DNA of 64,000 nt from Areca catechu (Eukaryota; Streptophyta; Magnoliopsida; Arecales; Arecaceae). The notes under the pieces were generated by a model that did not search any database, was not told where the DNA came from, and was given only the letters and a program-made list of their open reading frames with translations. Every line of letters begins with the position of its first letter. Positions within the stretch are counted from its first letter, which is position 1. The stretch covers positions 39,788,449 to 39,852,448 of the forward strand of contig CM038052.1 of NCBI GenBank assembly GCA_021397845.1, given 5' to 3'. The translations under genes and the position numbers were made by a program. This document shows, piece after piece, positions 34,798 to 44,749 of this stretch.

Positions 34798-35859
34798 ACT
34801 GAGCTGCTTTATGTCTGGCTGAAGACATTAAACTTAGCGCTTGTTGGGAGGCAACCCAATATGTACTCAATATCTCTTTTTTTAAAAAAAAAAAAAAAAT
34901 TGCAGCCTCTACATTGTTCATGAGCTCCTCTTCTCAGGTATCCCTTTACATTTTTAGTTCTTTTTATACCATTAGGGACAATGGTATTTAAGTTGGGGGG
35001 TTGGGACAAATATTTTTTTTTTAAAAAAAAAATAATAATAATTAAAAAATATAATAATAATAATAATAATAAGTTTTCATGTGTCAAAAATAAATCTGGA
35101 GCACGATAGACTAGGAAAAGTAATAAGAGTTAGAGAGTGTTGCTAATGACTGTAGCGAGTCAAGAAGTAGACTAGCGTGTCAGACTTTTAGGGCCTACTT
35201 AGATCACCTAAAGGCTATTAGCACTTCCATTGCACATGCACGCTAACGAGACAAAGTAAGTATTAGTTGTAAGGACGATTGAGGACTTAATTATCATTGA
35301 AAACTGGTAATTGATATATATCCCAATTTAAAAATTTTTTTTTGAATTGAGGAAAGAGCTACCTACCTGAAATAAAAGTGCAAAACATAGAGTATATGTG
35401 GATCGCCCTAAACTTAGTAACCGGGTCTCTGCACCTAAGTCAAGTGTGGAGGTTCGCGTCAAACGGTGAAGGGAAGGCCAGGATGCTGAAAAAAAAAAAA
35501 AAAAAAAAAAATCAGGTAGTGTGAAAGCTAACTCAGTTCATAAGCTTAATTTAGGGATGTATAGAAAATTAACCAAAGTAAGTGTTAATCAAAGATACAT
35601 TTGTTCTTACAAACTAGTACCAAAATGTTAAGTTAGTCATCACAAACACAAGTGCTATAGATCTTTAGATGAACTCTAAGAAAGTTTTTAATTATGCTGA
35701 CTGCAAAATTTATTTCTGAAACTCAATACTTAGTTAGTGATACTTGCTAGATCTTTTTACTTTCAAACCTTGATCTATTTTTGTAAAGGATGATCTTTGT
35801 GACACATAGTTATACTTTTTGCATTGCTAAGGGACTAGCAATATTTAAGTTGGGGGGTG
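34798..35859 (+). other. 3' non-coding region of the Athila element with hairpin and two polypurine tracts
   Basis: 34844-34859 reads TTGGGAGGCAACCCAA, a 5-bp stem with 6-base loop, preceded by GACATTAAACTTAGCGC. I recall this combination from other Athila-type elements. A first polypurine-like tract, TTTAAGTTGGGGGG, ends at 35000. The terminal one, TTTAAGTTGGGGGGTG (about 35844-35859), abuts the 3' LTR. ATT/TAA runs at 35030-35070 and a run of 23 A at about 35490 are also present. No env-like frame is convincing. Confidence 0.75.
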
Positions 35860-37698
35860 TGATAAATCATGGATTTACACGATTATTTTAAGTATTTTAG
35901 TTAATTATTGGAGCTAACATTCTTTTAATAACCTAATTTCATAATTAATTTGGACTTTCTTGCAAAACTAATTATTTTAAAAATATCTTTGAAAAGTGTG
36001 AAATTAGAGTACGTTCATGAAAAATATATTTCAAGTCAAAGCACCACACACCCATTTAAATGATTAATAAAATATTCAATAATTATAATTAATGATCATG
36101 GAATTGGTAAAATTAATAAGTTTGAAACCCGCCAATAGGTAGAGCTTGATTTATGGAATCCAACGACGCAAACGGTACTTAAATCAGGTTTGAAATGAAG
36201 AAGTTATGAATTTTTTAATATTTTTGCACATATTTTGATGCTGCATGCTTTTTGGAGCAGCCGGTCCACCATGGACCGGCTGCTGGGTTTACAAAGTGTT
36301 GTTTGGTTCACCGGCAGCCATGGCTATCGGTCCACGGAATAGGCCATGGACCACAGCCCTCCAGAGGCGCCGAAATTCGCCGGGAAGCACGCCGGTGGTG
36401 TCCCTGGCCGGAGGAGAAGCTCCGGCGGTGCTTTGACGGTCGGTGGTGGTGTTTTTTGGCGGCAAAAGAGAGGAGGCCGCCCACGTTTTCCATGGCCAAG
36501 CTCCTCCACGCGTTGCCAAGCTCCTCCATGCGCGGCCAAGCTCCTCCACGCGCAGTCCACGTGCAAGCACTCTACGGGCTGCAGGACGTTGCCAAGCCCC
36601 TCCACGCGCGGCCAAACTCCTCCACGATGGCGCAGTTCATGGGCACCACTCCACGGGCTGCAGGACGTTGCTGCGCTCCTCACGCATTCACGAGCTCCAC
36701 GCGCGGCCAAGCTCCTCCACGCGCACGTCCGCGGGTGTTCTCCACGGCCAAGCTCCTCCACGCGCAGTCCATGCCCTCCACGGTGGCTCCACGTGCACGG
36801 CCAAGCTTCTCCATGCTCTCCACAGGCAATCCACGGGCGAGCTCCACGGGCACGAATGTTCTCCACGTTGCCGGAGCATAGTCCACGGGCACGAGCAGTC
36901 CGCGAGCCGAGCTTCTCCACGGGCATTGCCAAGCGGTCGTCACGGCATGATCTGGGCATTCTCCACGAGCTGACGGACGTTGGGCGTTCTCCACGAGCTC
37001 TGCGGCATAATCAACGGAGCAGCAATGGCAGTCACGGTATTTTTTTGTCCCACATCGCTAGTGTGCAACGAGCTCCCCTCTCCGGTCAATTATAAAATGA
37101 ACCCCAATGCACAAGACAGAGGGATCCGGAGAAAAGACAAGGTACAGGGTAAAGGGCATTGTTTGGGTTACGGGTTGGCTTTTGGGAGTGAGGTTTCTCA
37201 AAGGAGAGCATGTCCCTACACCATCTTCCAGCCTTCTCTCTCTCTGAGATCAAGATTCGAAGAAGACACAGAGGAAGCCCAGTTCGCTCCACGGAGTACG
37301 AAGGAGGAGCTATCTTCCCGACGAGGCTGCACCGATCTGTTCTTATCTTTGTTACTTGTTTCGTTAATTTAATTTTTTTGCATTGTATCTAGACATTAAA
37401 TTTCAATCAATGCAATATCTCTTTTTAACTCCTGTCTTTCGTCTTGTCTGCAAGTAGATGCTAGGATCTAAATAATAGATCTTAGTGCCAAGTTTACTTT
37501 TCCTGCAATTTTAATTTATTTTATATTCTTCGACTTCAAATATTTTTTTTACAAGATCAAAAAGATTTCAAATCCTAAACACCGCCTTCTCTGTGGATTC
37601 GACCCGACTCCTCTTGCTACGCATTTTTAAATATTTTAAGAAGTCAGATTTTAAACTGATAGCCACGGTGTTTTAACGACAACCCCGCAGATCTATCA
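35860..37698 (+). repeat. 3' LTR of the Athila element
   Basis: It matches the 5' LTR through its whole length, with a duplicated GGACCGGCTGCTGGG-type insert near 36268 and a shorter GC-rich block near 36740. ATTATAAAATG lies at about 37090. It ends ATCTATCA at 37698, followed by CGCAC. Confidence 0.95.
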
Positions 37699-38952
37699 CG
37701 CACCCTCTGGACCGGGTCCGCCTTCCGCCCTCCAGAGCGAGACCCTCGGAGGTTAGTGCCCTGCGGTCGAGGTCGAGCCAAGAGCTCACCCACCGATGTG
37801 GAGCCTCTCCGAGCGCGCGCCCTCTGGACCGGGTGCGCCTTCCGCCCTCCAGAGTGAGACCCTCGAAGGCTAGTGCCCTGCAGTCAAGGTCGAGCCGATA
37901 GCTCACCCGCCGATTTGGAGCCTCTCCAAGCGCGCGCCCTCTGGACCGGGTCCGCCTTCCGCCCTCCTCCGCCTAGGCATCTCCGCGAGCTTGGAGTGTT
38001 TATAATGGAGCAAGCCTTGCCGTCCTAGCTCGGCCCCAGCCCGGACAAGGTCCTCACCAACCGAGGACATCGGCAAGCCACCCGAGGACCGTATGGAAGC
38101 ACCTCCCAGACCGTACTGACCTCCTGACACCACCAATTACACCAGGAAGGAGGGCAGCGCGTTGATCAAGACGCTACATTCCTCACCAACCACTCAGATT
38201 ACCCAGAAAAGAAGGCCAACCAGGAGATTCGAATCTCGCGGGCAGTGGCCCGCCATTCAAGGCACCCCCAAATTTCCTGGAACAAGGAAACCAAGAAGAG
38301 TGTCGGAGTGCTTGACAATGCACCTTATCATGAATCAAGAAAGGCTCCCTGGAACACCGCCGCATGCATCTGACAGCCTGGTGGGAATACCGAGACAAGC
38401 ACCGAACGGTAACTAAGTTCACCATGAACCTGAAGGTAAAACAATGACGGGAACACACAGGAAAAAGAACGAGACACAAAAAAAAAAGAGGGAGGGGGTG
38501 TGGCACGACCATGGCGGCCATCACCACCACCAACACAAGAGCGAGCCCGCCCAAGAGGGCAAAGTGCTGCAACCACCACCACTGGAGGGAATCGAGGGGC
38601 ACAAGGAGAGGTGGAGGAACAGAGCATCCCTCTGTCCCGGCCATCACTCTCCCCCTGCGACGTTCACACCTCCACGCACATCTTTCACTACTCCTAGTAC
38701 GGAGTCCATCAAGAGAGGCCCGACCCATAGGATCTGTTCCCCTGGATCGTCACTGACTTGATCGTCAGAGTGCCCCCGCCGGAAACCCCGGCCCAGGTCT
38801 CTAACCGCTGTCTCGCAGGTCCAAGAGAGGAAGATCGCCGACAGCGAGGTGGCCGCACATAGCGCGGAGATCTGGGAACCGAAAACGGCGGGCGGCAGGA
38901 GGAGCGCACTCCGACGCAGCAGCTACGGGCCACGACAGTTTTGGCGGCAACA
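37699..38952 (+). repeat. 3' LTR of element B, right part
   Basis: The 117-bp units resume: starts at 37737 and 37854. The distance from 26338 to the insertion (84 bp) plus 37704-37736 (33 bp) is exactly 117, proving continuity. After about 37965 come unique LTR sequence and a possible TTTATAAT box near 38000. The last 502 bp (38451-38952) are those found inverted at 19479-19979. It ends GGCGGCAACA, then GATAT. Confidence 0.93.
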
Positions 38953-39921
38953 GATATGGATATTAGTTGGATACTCAAATTTTTATATATTTTTGAATAA
39001 ATTTAGTTATAAAAATAGATCTGATCGAATATTATCTACACTACTTTCGATCCTATGTATAATATTCTAATCATACGATGGATGTGTCAACCGATTTTAA
39101 ATAAGATTACAATCATTTGGAACCATGTTTCATTTATTATGAAGAATACGAGATGAGGCAGTAATGGATAACAATTCAATTATATGTAAAAAAAAAAAAA
39201 AAGGGGATAACAATTCAATTCATGGAGGTCTTAAATTCAGACCAATGTTGTGGATGCAATCGCTAATCACATGGCAAATTTTAAATTCTCTTTAGTGAGG
39301 CAAGTTAAAGAAATTTATTAGAATAACTAAAGGTAAACAGGACACTACACCAGCATTTTTTTTTTTTGTTTTTGGGGGCGGGGGGGGGGTAAGCTGATCT
39401 TAGCTTTTCGATGGTACTGTTGGTGGATATCTCACATCCCAACCCGTGGGTTCCGGGTATCGAGATGAGTTAAACGATTCAAGCATGGATACCTCCATAA
39501 AAATTAAAAATAAAATATGAAATAATTAAATTAGAATATTTATTTAAAAATTTTAAAAATGCACATTCATGGTGCATCATTTATGTGAAAGAAGGATCGA
39601 TCCTTCTTTCTTTTTTTTAAAAAAAAAAATTATTATTATTTATTTTTTTAACCATATCAGTCATTGGATCATATTTTGCACAGATATCAAAGTGTTGGAA
39701 TGATTCAAGCGCACATTCTGCACAGATATCAAAGTATTGGAACGATTCAAGCACAGATATTTTCATAAAAATTAAAAATAAAATATTAAATAATTAAACA
39801 AGAATATTTGTTTAAGAATTTTAAAAATGTACATCGAAGGTATATCATTTATGTGAAAGAAGGATCAATCTTTTTTTTTATAATATCAACCATGGGATCA
39901 CATCCCACATAGATATCAAAG
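38953..39921. repeat. AT-rich flank with a 268-bp-spaced duplication
   Basis: The segment at 39475-39606 (CGATTCAAGCATGGATA..., through TTTATGTGAAAGAAGGATC) is repeated imperfectly at 39743-39873. GATATCAAAGTGTTGGAA-type text recurs at about 39685, 39727 and 39913. A G-rich run lies at 39375-39391. No gene. It may be an old element remnant. Confidence 0.5.
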
Positions 39922-40199
39922 TGTTGGAAATTAAGAATATTTAAAAAAAGCTAAAACTCTGGCCTTATCATTTTAACTGATCATAAATATTGGAAATCAA
40001 GAATAATTTAAAAAGCTAAAATCTCATATTTGAATGAAAGTTTTTTTTCTAAATTTTTGATAAAACTTATCATTTATTGACTAGCCATATTTTATTATTG
40101 GAAACAAGCCATTTTAGCCATTAACCATAATCATTATTGCCATTTGTTAACTAGCCATTTTTGATTATTAAAAAATTAGCCATTTTAGTTATTAACTAT
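39922..40199 (+). repeat. 5' LTR of element D, left part
   Basis: It starts TGTTGGAAATTAAGAATATTT, matching 59293 onward. It contains AACTTATCATTTATTGACTAGCC (40063-40085), the uninterrupted version of the site hit by the DNA element in the 3' LTR. It ends at ACTAT, the target of element C. Confidence 0.75.
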
Positions 40200-40633
40200 T
40201 GATGTGGCAGGATCGCTGACATGAACTCCATGTCAGATTCCAACGCGCGACACGGCGGACGAAGTTGCCACATGGAACGTCTTTGCCCGGACTCCTTTGC
40301 CCGGCCGCACTCCCTACGAGTCGAAATGCCGAGGCCGAAGTCGAGCTCCGCCCTCCTTCGTCCGGCCGCGCTCCCTCCGGGTCGAGACGCCGAGACCGAA
40401 GTTGAGCTCTGCCCTCCTTTGCTCGGCCGCGCTCCCTCCGAGTCGAGACACTGAAGCCGAAGTCGAGCCTCTGCCCGGACTCCTTCGCCTAGCCGTGCTC
40501 CCTCCAGGTCGAGATGCCAAGGCCGAAGTTGAGCTCTGCCCTCCTTCGCCCAGCCGTGCTCCCTCCTGGTCAAGACGCCAAGGCCGAAGTCGAGCTCCAC
40601 CTCTCCAGATCGGACCCGTCTTAGACAAAGAGA
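40200..40633 (+). repeat. 5' LTR of element C (3' part deleted)
   Basis: It matches the 3' LTR from 49163 to about 49665, with units of about 61 bp (GGCCGCGCTCCCTCCG at 40364 and 40425). After GACAAAGAGATTTGCCTG the match ends and gag coding sequence begins. Roughly 840 bp of LTR present in the 3' copy are absent. Confidence 0.85.
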
Positions 40634-40900
40634 TTTGCCTGAGTCCACCGCGACCACGACCATGACACCGAGGAATGCCGGCACCTCAAGAGAGAAATTA
40701 AGGAACTCATAAAGAGGGGTTAGCTTGGAAGATTCGTGGGGGGTAAACCCCCCATGGAGACTTAGGCGCTCGCTGCACTCCCTTCGGTCCCTGCAGTCGA
40801 TAACCGTCCTACCAAGAAACCGGTGGGGATGATATGCTAGGGAGTCGAGCGCGCCTCTAAGAAGGCTTAGGGTGGGGAAAACTTTAAGAATGTACTCTCC
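40634..40900 (+). pseudogene. gag: Gag C-terminal fragment of element C
   Basis: It reads HRDHDHDTEECRHLKREI, then KELIKRG and a stop, the zinc-binding tail known from Tat-lineage gag. Further along, RFVGGKPPME-like text leads toward the protease. The capsid part is missing because of the deletion joined to the LTR. Confidence 0.75.
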
Positions 40901-40903
40901 TTT

Positions 40904-41431
40904 GTGAGGGGAGAGGGGATCGAAAATAAAATTGTAAACAACGATGCCGTGGTCGTCAAAATGATGATCGCAAAGCATCCTGTAAAATGCATCATGGTTA
41001 ATAGTGGAAGCTCCATGGATGTGCTTTTTTACGATGCTTTCTCTAGGATGAACTTATCCTCTACTCAGCTCAGACCCGTCCACACGCCCCTTGTTGGTTT
41101 CACAGGAGACTCTGTAGGGGTTGAGGGGGAGATCACTCTCCCTGTTACTACCGAGACCCCACCTCGGTAGAGTACCGTGATGATGACTTTCACAGTTGTA
41201 AGGCTTCCCTTAGCCTACAATATGATCCTCGGCCGACCCGGGCTCAACCTGCTCGACGCGGTCATTTCAACAAAGCGACTGTTGGTGCAGTTCCCAACTC
41301 CCTACAATGTCAAGGAGATGAGGGGGGCACCTCAGCCAGTTCAACATTGCCTCCAAACTATCCCTAGGGCCAAGGCTGTCGAGGACGACCCTAGCACATA
41401 CGACCTCCACCAAAGGGCTCAAGATCCTTGA
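40904..41431 (+). pseudogene. Protease region of element C, catalytic Asp changed
   Basis: Two frames (40904-41170 and 41177-41431) separated by a TAG at 41168-41170 read CIMVNSGSSMDVLFYDAF, GFTGDSVGVEGEITLPV and NMILGRPGLNLLDAVIS. Element A has DSGSS where C has NSGSS, so the catalytic acid is lost here. Otherwise the region is close to that of A. Confidence 0.83.
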
Positions 41432-41704
41432 GGTGGCCCGATCGAGCGCATGTTGTCGTATCCTCTTGGAACCGACCCGGCGAATACGGTGCAGATTGGG
41501 GCGCAGCGGTACGATGATGAGTGAGCCCACCTACTAGAGTTTCTCCGGGCGAACGCCAACGTGTTCGCCTGGACGGCTGCCAACATGCCCGGGATCTCAT
41601 CGAAGATCATCACTCATAGGCTGAGCATCGATCCAAAGTATCGCCCTGTCCGACAGAAGAAAAGGAGTTTCACACCAGAGAGATAAAGGGCGATCAACAA
41701 GGAG

Positions 41705-42376
41705 GTGGACAAACTCCTCGTGGTCGGCTTCATTCGGGAAGTGCATTATCCAAGCTGGCTGGCAAACGTAGTTATGGTAAAGAAGAATAACGAGAAGTGG
41801 AGGATCTGTGTGGACTACACCGACCTCAACCGAGCCTGTCCAAAGGATAGCTTCCCTCTATTGAAGATCGATCAGCTGGTGGACGCCACCTCGGGGCACC
41901 GCTTGCTCTCCTTTATTGATGCATTCTCCGGATACAACCAGATCTGGATGCACCCAGAGGATAAGGAGCACACTGCCTTTATCACCGACCGAGGGATGTA
42001 CTGCTACCGAATGATGCTGTTCAGCTTAAAGAACGCTGGCACCACATACCAGCGTCTGGTCAACCGGGTCTTCAGGGACCAGATCGGCAGGAACATGCAA
42101 GTCTATGTTGATGACATTCTCATCATGAGCAAGCTGATATCAGATCATGTTGCCGACCTCGCTGAAGCCTTCCACAACCTTCGAGAGCACAAGATGAAGC
42201 TGAACTCGGCAAAGTGTGCTTTCGATGTCGCAGCAGGGAAGTTCCTTGGTTTCATGGTGACCGAAAGAGGTATCGAGGTGAACCCAGAGAAGGTCCAAGC
42301 CATCATCGACATGGAGCATCTGACTTCAAAGAAGCAAGTCCAGTGCCTGACGGGTCGAATCACCGTGCTGAGCTAA
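41705..42376 (+). pseudogene. pol: Reverse transcriptase of element C
   Basis: A 223-residue open frame: MDKLLVVGFIREVHYPSWLA, VDYTDLNRACPKDSFP, DAFSGYNQIWMHPED, the catalytic YVDDILIMSK, and GFMVTERGIEVNPEKVQAI. It ends at TAA 42374-42376. The upstream finger region (41440-41704) is readable with stops as RLSIDPKYRPVRQKK-type text. It is the best-preserved Tat RT in the window. Confidence 0.9.
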
Positions 42377-42418
42377 TTCATCTCGAGGTCGGCTGACCAC
42401 TGCCTTCCATTCTTCAAG

Positions 42419-42924
42419 GTGCTATGCAAGATGAATGACTTCACCTGGACAGAGGAGTGCAAGATGGCCTTCGAGGAGCTCAAAGACTTCCTGGCATCAC
42501 CACCACTACTCTCCAGGCTGGAGACAGGAGAGGAGCTCCTGCTATACCTGGCGATCATCCCTGCAGCCGTCAGTTCGGTCCTCATCCATACGGATCAGGA
42601 TGGTTCCAAAAGGCTGGTGTACTATGCCAGCAAGATCCTTTGGGATGCCGAGGTCAGGTACACCCGATCCGAAATACTCATTTTTGCTCTTATCATATCT
42701 ACTCAGCATCTCAGGCCATACTTCCAAGCACATCCGATCGCGATCTTGACGGACCAGCCCCTGAGGGCTGTGCTCAGCCATCCCGACATATCCGGATGCT
42801 TGGCCAAATGGCACTGAAGCTCAACGAGTTCGACATCGCGTATCGATCAAGGTCATCTCAGAAGGCCCAGGTGCTGGCGGACTTCCTGGTCAAGTGCATG
42901 GGACTTGCTAAAGAGCCAGAGTAG
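42419..42924 (+). pseudogene. First RNase H of element C
   Basis: 42419-42817 reads FTWTEECKMAFEELKDFLAS, LLLYLAIIPAAVSSVLIHTD, YYASKILWDAEVRYTRSE and ISGCLAKWH. A one-base frame change near 42810 continues as MALKLNEFDIAYRSRSSQKAQ, then LADFLVKCM. This is the standard Gypsy RNase H. Confidence 0.85.
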
Positions 42925-43496
42925 ACGATCCCGGAACACCAAGAAGAGCCCAGAGTCGAGGAGGAGTCATGGATCCTCCACGTCGATGGCGCGTCCAATG
43001 GGGCGGAAGTGGAGCCGGCCTCATCCTCGCAAACAACGATGGAGTTGTAGCTGAATGTGCACTCCGCTTCAAGTTTGCCGCAACTAATAACCAGGTAGAG
43101 TACAAAGCACTCCTCGCGGGCCTTAGGGTATCCCGTGAGCTGGGTGTACGAAGCTTGAAGGTCTTCACTGACTCCCAACTAGTGGTCGAGCAGGTCTCCG
43201 GAGAATATGTGGCCAGAGACCTCCAGATGATGAAGTACTTGGAGCGGGTCCGCTCAAGCATGACAAGTTTTCGATGCTTCAGCATCTCTCATATCCCTCG
43301 AGGTGAGAATGCTCATGCTGATACACTGTCAAGGCTTGCAACCTTGCCGGACTCATCACTGGAGCGCGCCCACATCGAGTACCTTGAAAATCCAAGCAAC
43401 AAAGCTCCCGCAAAGGTGCAGCAAGTCACCTCGGAGCCAAGCTGGATGGATACGTACATCAGATACATCACCGATGGCACCCTACCGCAAGACTGA
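42925..43496 (+). pseudogene. Second (archaeal-like) RNase H of element C
   Basis: After WILHVDGASNG in an adjacent frame, the frame at 42969-43496 gives GSGAGLILANNDGVVAE, FAATNNQVEYKALLAGL, LKVFTDSQLVVEQVSGEY and IPRGENAHADTLSRLATLPDS. Asp (VDGASN), Glu (EYKALL), Asp (TDSQLV) and the final Asp (HADTLS) are all visible. This additional domain is a recognised acquisition of the Tat lineage. Confidence 0.85.
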
Positions 43497-43559
43497 GCAG
43501 AGGCTGGCCTTATCAAGAAAAAGACCTTGCAGTTCGTCCTTATGGAAGGATAGCTCTAC

Positions 43560-44690
43560 CGCCGATCTTACTCCTACCCGCTCCTGAGATGCCTGAGACT
43601 TTCAAAGGCCACCTTTGTATTCCAAGAGATACACGAAGGCCTCTATGAAAATCATGTCAGGGGGAGGACTCTTGCGTACAAGGCTCTTCGACAAGAATAC
43701 TACTGGGAGACCATGAGGGAGGACGTTGCCGACTTCGTGAAAAGGTGTGACCGGTGCCAGTGCCATTCCCACATACAACACCATCCAGTGGAGCCGCTCT
43801 CCCTGCTCTCCACCCCGTGGCCCTTCGCCCAGTGGGGAATGGACATCCTAGGTCCATTTCCCCCTGCATCGGGGCAACGGAAGTTTCTAATAGTGGCCAT
43901 TGACTACTTCACCAAGTGGGTAGAAGCAGAGCCACTGGCACGGATCACGGAAGCTAAGGTCCGCCAGTTCTTCTAGAAGTCAATCATCTCCGCTTTGGGC
44001 TGCCCCACAGCATCATCACTGACAACGGGAGGCATTTCGACAACCATGAGTTCGAAGAGTTTTGTGCCGAGCTCGACATCCAGCACCGGTTCACCTCGGT
44101 GGCTCACCCTCAGACCAACAGGGAAGCTGAGGTGACCAATCGAACCATTTTTCAGGGGCTCAGAACCAGGCTTGACCGAGCCAAGGGTAGGTGGGCATAA
44201 GAGCTTCCCAGCATTCTTTGGGCCTACCACACAACGCCCAGGGTGGCAATGGACGAATCGCCTTTCAACCTCACTTTTGGCACAGAGGCTGTTGTTCCAA
44301 CCGAGCTCGGCGTGCCTACGCTATGGATACAACAATACAATGAAGCAGAAAATCCTTCGTGCCTTCTTCTCAACTTGAACCTCCTCGAGGAGACCAGGAA
44401 CAAGGCCTGACTTCGAATGGTGGCTCACCGACAGCGTGTAGCCCGGTACTACAATGTGTGGGGAAAGTCGAAGTTCTTCCGTCCTGGTGACCTGGTGCTG
44501 CATCGAGTTGAGGCATCCCAACCTCGAGAGTGTGGCAAACTCTTATCAAACTGAGAAGGCCCCTACAAGGTGGTCGAAGCTCTTCCACATGGAGCCTACT
44601 ATCTTGCGAGTCTAGACGGTGCCAGATTCCCACAGACATGGAATGCCTGCAACCTTAGAGTATACTATCAGTAATATAAGGCCATTTCCT
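43560..44690 (+). pseudogene. Integrase of element C
   Basis: The N-terminal part has EGLYENHVRGRTLAYKALRQ and RCDRCQCHS. The core has QWGMDILGPFPPASGQRK (first Asp), then after a TAG at 43974-43976 IITDNGRHFDNHEF (second Asp) and AHPQTNREAEVTNRTI (Glu). The C-terminal part has RVARYYNVWGKSKFFRPGDL and GPYKVVEALPHGAYYLASL. Several stops and frame changes intervene, including TAA at 44199-44201. It ends about 60 bp before the repeat array. Confidence 0.88.
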
Positions 44691-44749
44691 AGTGATAATA
44701 AAGATCCCCTTTTGTGCAAACCACTTTTGCCTTGCAGGGATGCCTCAAA

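Larger units (their letters stand above)
26422..37698 (+). mobile_element. Athila-type Ty3/Gypsy retrotransposon, nearly full length
   Basis: LTRs of 1838 bp (26422-28259) and 1839 bp (35860-37698) open TGATAAATC and close ATCTATCA. The target duplication is TGCAC (26417-26421) and CGCAC (37699-37703), one mismatch. The primer site TGGCGCCGTTGCC (28266) fits tRNA-Asp. Order is gag, protease, RT, RNase H, integrase, then about 1 kb of non-coding sequence with two polypurine tracts. The RT motif FMDDFSVFGES and protease DLGAS fit Athila-group elements. Length about 11.3 kb is usual for the group. At least four stops and a frame change interrupt gag-pol, so this copy is not autonomous. Confidence 0.95.
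19211..38952 (+). mobile_element. Element B: gag-pol-less Tat-lineage Gypsy derivative, split by an Athila element
   Basis: The outer ends are TGATGTGG (19211) and GGCAACA (38952), flanked by a perfect 5-bp target duplication GATAT (19206-19210 and 38953-38957). Contents in order are a rearranged 5' LTR, 127-bp and 93-bp tandem arrays, an antisense gene on minus, a polypurine tract, and a 3' LTR of 2095 bp once the Athila insertion (26422-37698) and one target copy are removed. No gag, RT, RNase H or integrase is present. It would have needed proteins from a related element to move, or it was rearranged after insertion. Confidence 0.88.

Noticed and set aside
34798..35859. Possible env-like gene in the Athila element.
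   Set aside because: No frame of useful length with a signal or membrane segment; the region is AT-rich with homopolymer runs.
40221..40665. Overlapping Pro/Arg/Ser-rich frames near the start of element C.
   Set aside because: They translate the 61-bp LTR units in alternative frames; the same occurs at 49289-49918.
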